Assembly (NCBI RefSeq): GCF_018138715.1
Contig: NZ_JAGSHX010000006.1
Span: 7,068,001-7,132,000, forward strand
Direction: 5' to 3'
Length of the DNA: 64,000 bases
DNA from: Streptomyces asiaticus
GTDB lineage: Bacteria; Actinomycetota; Actinomycetes; Streptomycetales; Streptomycetaceae
Each line of letters starts with the position of its first letter. The first letter of the stretch is position 1. Under the pieces are notes generated by a model. The model was not told the DNA's origin, did no database searches, and was given only the letters and a program-made list of their open reading frames with translations. Shown piece by piece: positions 62,575 to 64,000 of the stretch. A program made the position numbers and the translations under genes.

Positions 62575-63654
62575 TTAGCCGCGGCTCCGGCGTACGGTCT
62601 TGCGGCGGTTGGCGACGGCGAACAGGACGGCCGCGCCGGTGGCGAGGACCGCGGCGCCGCCGATGGCCATGGGGCCGGTGGATCCGTCGCCCCCGGTTTC
62701 GGCGAGGTGCTGCCCGTCGGCGGCGCTCCCGTCCTGCGCGCTCTGCGCGCCCTCCGGGCCGGTGCTCGCCGCCAGGACCTCGGCGCTCTTGGCCTCGGGG
62801 TGGTTCCCCTCCGTGCCCTTCCCGTCCGCCGCCTCCGCCGCCTCCGCCGCCTTCGGCTGGTGGTTGGCCTCGGCGCCGCCGTCACCGCCGTGGCCGTGGT
62901 GATCGACCGTGGACTTCTCGGCGCCCGCCGCTATCTGGGCGTCATCGGGCGCGGTGGCGGTGGGCGCGGAACCCGCCTTCGTCCCGGCTCCCTTGCCCGC
63001 GGCGGCCCCTCCGTCGAAGGTCACGTCCGAGCAGGTGTAGAACGCCTCCGGGCTGTCCGAGCGCTGCCAGACGCTGTAGATCAGATGGCGGCCCGACTTG
63101 CTGGGCACCTTCCCCGAGAAGACGTAACTCCCGTCCTTCAGCGTGGGGTCGGTGACCTTGGCGAACGGCTCCGCCTCCAGGTCCGCCCAGGTCAGCGGCT
63201 TCGTGGGGTCATAGCCGTCCTTGGTGATGTACAGCTCGAAGCTGCCCCGGTGGGGCGCGGTGGCCCGGTAGGCGAAGGTGTGCTCACCGGCCGTCATGGC
63301 GGTGGCGGGCCAGTCGGCGCGCGGCACGTCCAGGCCCTTGTACTTGTCGCGGCCCGCGCTGCACAGCTTTCCGTCCGGGATGATCTGCTTGTGGCGCCCG
63401 GCGGCGTCCGGGATGTTGACCTCGTTCCAGTCGTAGAGCGCCTGGGTGCCGCCTGCCGCGACGGCCGCCTTGCAGGCCGCCGAGTCCGGGCTCTCCGGCC
63501 CCTCCGCGAAACACGCCGACACCCGGCTGACCGGGTCCGTCATCGAACCGTGTGCGGAGGCCGGGTCCGCGCTCAGCGCGGTGAGGGCGAGCGGCACCAT
63601 GCCGAGCACGGCGATGCGGGCGGTTCTGCGGGAGGCGGTCGCACGAGCGGTCAT
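62575..63654 (-). CDS. Cell-wall-anchored AA10 lytic polysaccharide monooxygenase
   Basis: A 359-aa protein from ATG 63654 (AAGGAG). The signal peptide ends at ASA-HGS, exposing His35 as the mature N-terminus; with His125 (TAGEHTFAY) it forms the copper histidine brace of AA10 enzymes. The catalytic domain runs to about residue 215 (SVWQRSDSPEAFYTCSDVTF). A 100-residue disordered Ala/Glu/Gly linker is followed by LAETG (317-321), a hydrophobic helix and an RRKTVRRSR tail. That is a class E sortase signal, so the enzyme is probably linked to peptidoglycan. It oxidatively cuts chitin or cellulose. Confidence 0.93.
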   Translation of the reverse strand: MTARATASRRTARIAVLGMVPLALTALSADPASAHGSMTDPVSRVSACFAEGPESPDSAACKAAVAAGGTQALYDWNEVNIPDAAGRHKQIIPDGKLCSAGRDKYKGLDVPRADWPATAMTAGEHTFAYRATAPHRGSFELYITKDGYDPTKPLTWADLEAEPFAKVTDPTLKDGSYVFSGKVPSKSGRHLIYSVWQRSDSPEAFYTCSDVTFDGGAAAGKGAGTKAGSAPTATAPDDAQIAAGAEKSTVDHHGHGGDGGAEANHQPKAAEAAEAADGKGTEGNHPEAKSAEVLAASTGPEGAQSAQDGSAADGQHLAETGGDGSTGPMAIGGAAVLATGAAVLFAVANRRKTVRRSRG

Positions 63655-63880
63655 CGTGGGGGACTCCTTCGGTGGGGGGTGACGCGCGGTATTCGCTGGG
63701 TGGGGGGTGACGCGCAGCACGCTAGCCCCGCCCACGGGCCTCCTCGCCGGTCTTATGGCGCCGTTAAGGAGCAGCTCAGGCGCAGCTGAGACTGGGCGGG
63801 CCGCGAGGGTGTCCGAGGTGATCCACCCGAGGTGATCGCCGATGGTTGCGGGAGGTCGATGGCGTGGAAGGGTGACACAT

Positions 63881-64000
63881 ATGACCGGTACGAACTCGCC
63901 CGGCGCCACGGGTGCCTCCCGCGCCCCCCGCCCGTCCGCCCGTGAGCTGATCGAGGCCATCGTCGACCCCGGCAGCTGGCACGGCTGGGACGAACCGGTG
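63881..64000 (+). CDS. Acyl-CoA carboxylase carboxyltransferase, N-terminal fragment (runs off window)
   Basis: An open frame from ATG 63881 (GGAAGG 8 nt upstream) with 40 codons inside the window. The segment ARELIEAIVDPGSWHGWDEP is the typical start of actinobacterial AccD-like carboxyltransferase domains, preceded by a short Gly/Ala/Ser leader. Only the beginning is seen, so the assignment rests on this one segment. Confidence 0.6.
   Translation, partial: MTGTNSPGATGASRAPRPSARELIEAIVDPGSWHGWDEPV

Noticed and set aside
1..64000. Prophage, integrase, insertion sequence or biosynthetic gene cluster
   Set aside because: No transposase, recombinase, phage structural, PKS or NRPS genes were recognised on either strand; accessory content consists of ordinary single genes and the gas-vesicle operon.

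Overview
The window is a chromosomal segment of a high-GC actinomycete, almost certainly a Streptomyces. The evidence is the very high GC with GTG/TTG starts, the streptogrisin-type proteases with a subtilisin-inhibitor (SSI) protein, an eight-gene gas-vesicle cluster in streptomycete order (O-A-F-G-J-L-S-K), a SepF-like (SflA-type) protein, an LAxTG surface protein, and the core order pyrG - NUDIX - ald - ParA-like - scpA - scpB - rluB - aroH - tyrA - cmk - plsC - der. No rRNA, tRNA, CRISPR array, integrase, transposase or prophage was recognised.

Layout. 1-7 kb: end of a GT4 glycosyltransferase, a Tat-exported GH64 beta-1,3-glucanase, a 24-bp minisatellite, a PucR-type regulator and a GH15 trehalase/glucoamylase-like enzyme. 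7-13.5 kb: CTP synthase, NUDIX hydrolase, a STAND/TPR ATPase and alanine dehydrogenase. 13.9-23.7 kb: a tightly packed core block: ParA-like ATPase with an overlapping small partner, condensin loaders ScpA/ScpB, pseudouridine synthase, chorismate mutase, prephenate dehydrogenase, CMP kinase, acyltransferase and Der GTPase. 23.8-28.7 kb: two unknown coupled genes, a GT4 glycosyltransferase with an unknown partner, and a WYL regulator. 28.7-33.9 kb: an orphan cytochrome oxidase subunit I and the gas-vesicle operon. 34.3-39.3 kb: an I78 protease inhibitor, a PAP2 phosphatase, a mannosyltransferase-like membrane protein and an MFS exporter. 40-43.2 kb: glutaryl-CoA-type dehydrogenase, SflA-like protein and a DUF5685 protein with a metallothionein-like cysteine tail. 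44.1-49 kb: an FAD/NAD(P)-binding protein with a polar amino-acid ABC transporter. 49.5-53.6 kb: two secreted serine proteases around a slipin, followed by an SSI-type inhibitor. 54.2-59.7 kb: a PPOX protein and a LexA-boxed dnaE2/imuB-like mutagenesis operon. 59.9-64 kb: secreted lipase, ohr/ohrR peroxide switch, cell-wall-anchored LPMO and the start of a carboxyltransferase.

The most unusual property is repetitive DNA. Five intergenic copies of one hairpin-forming element carry internal tandem repeats. At least four genes (rluB-like, der, the FAD protein, imuB-like) have tandem duplications that start at or straddle their stop codons. In-frame repeats expand dnaE2, scpA, rluB, the FAD gene and the MFS gene. 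Functional themes are extracellular polymer breakdown (GH64, proteases, lipase, LPMO), stress response (SOS mutagenesis, organic peroxide, gas vesicles) and chromosome segregation.
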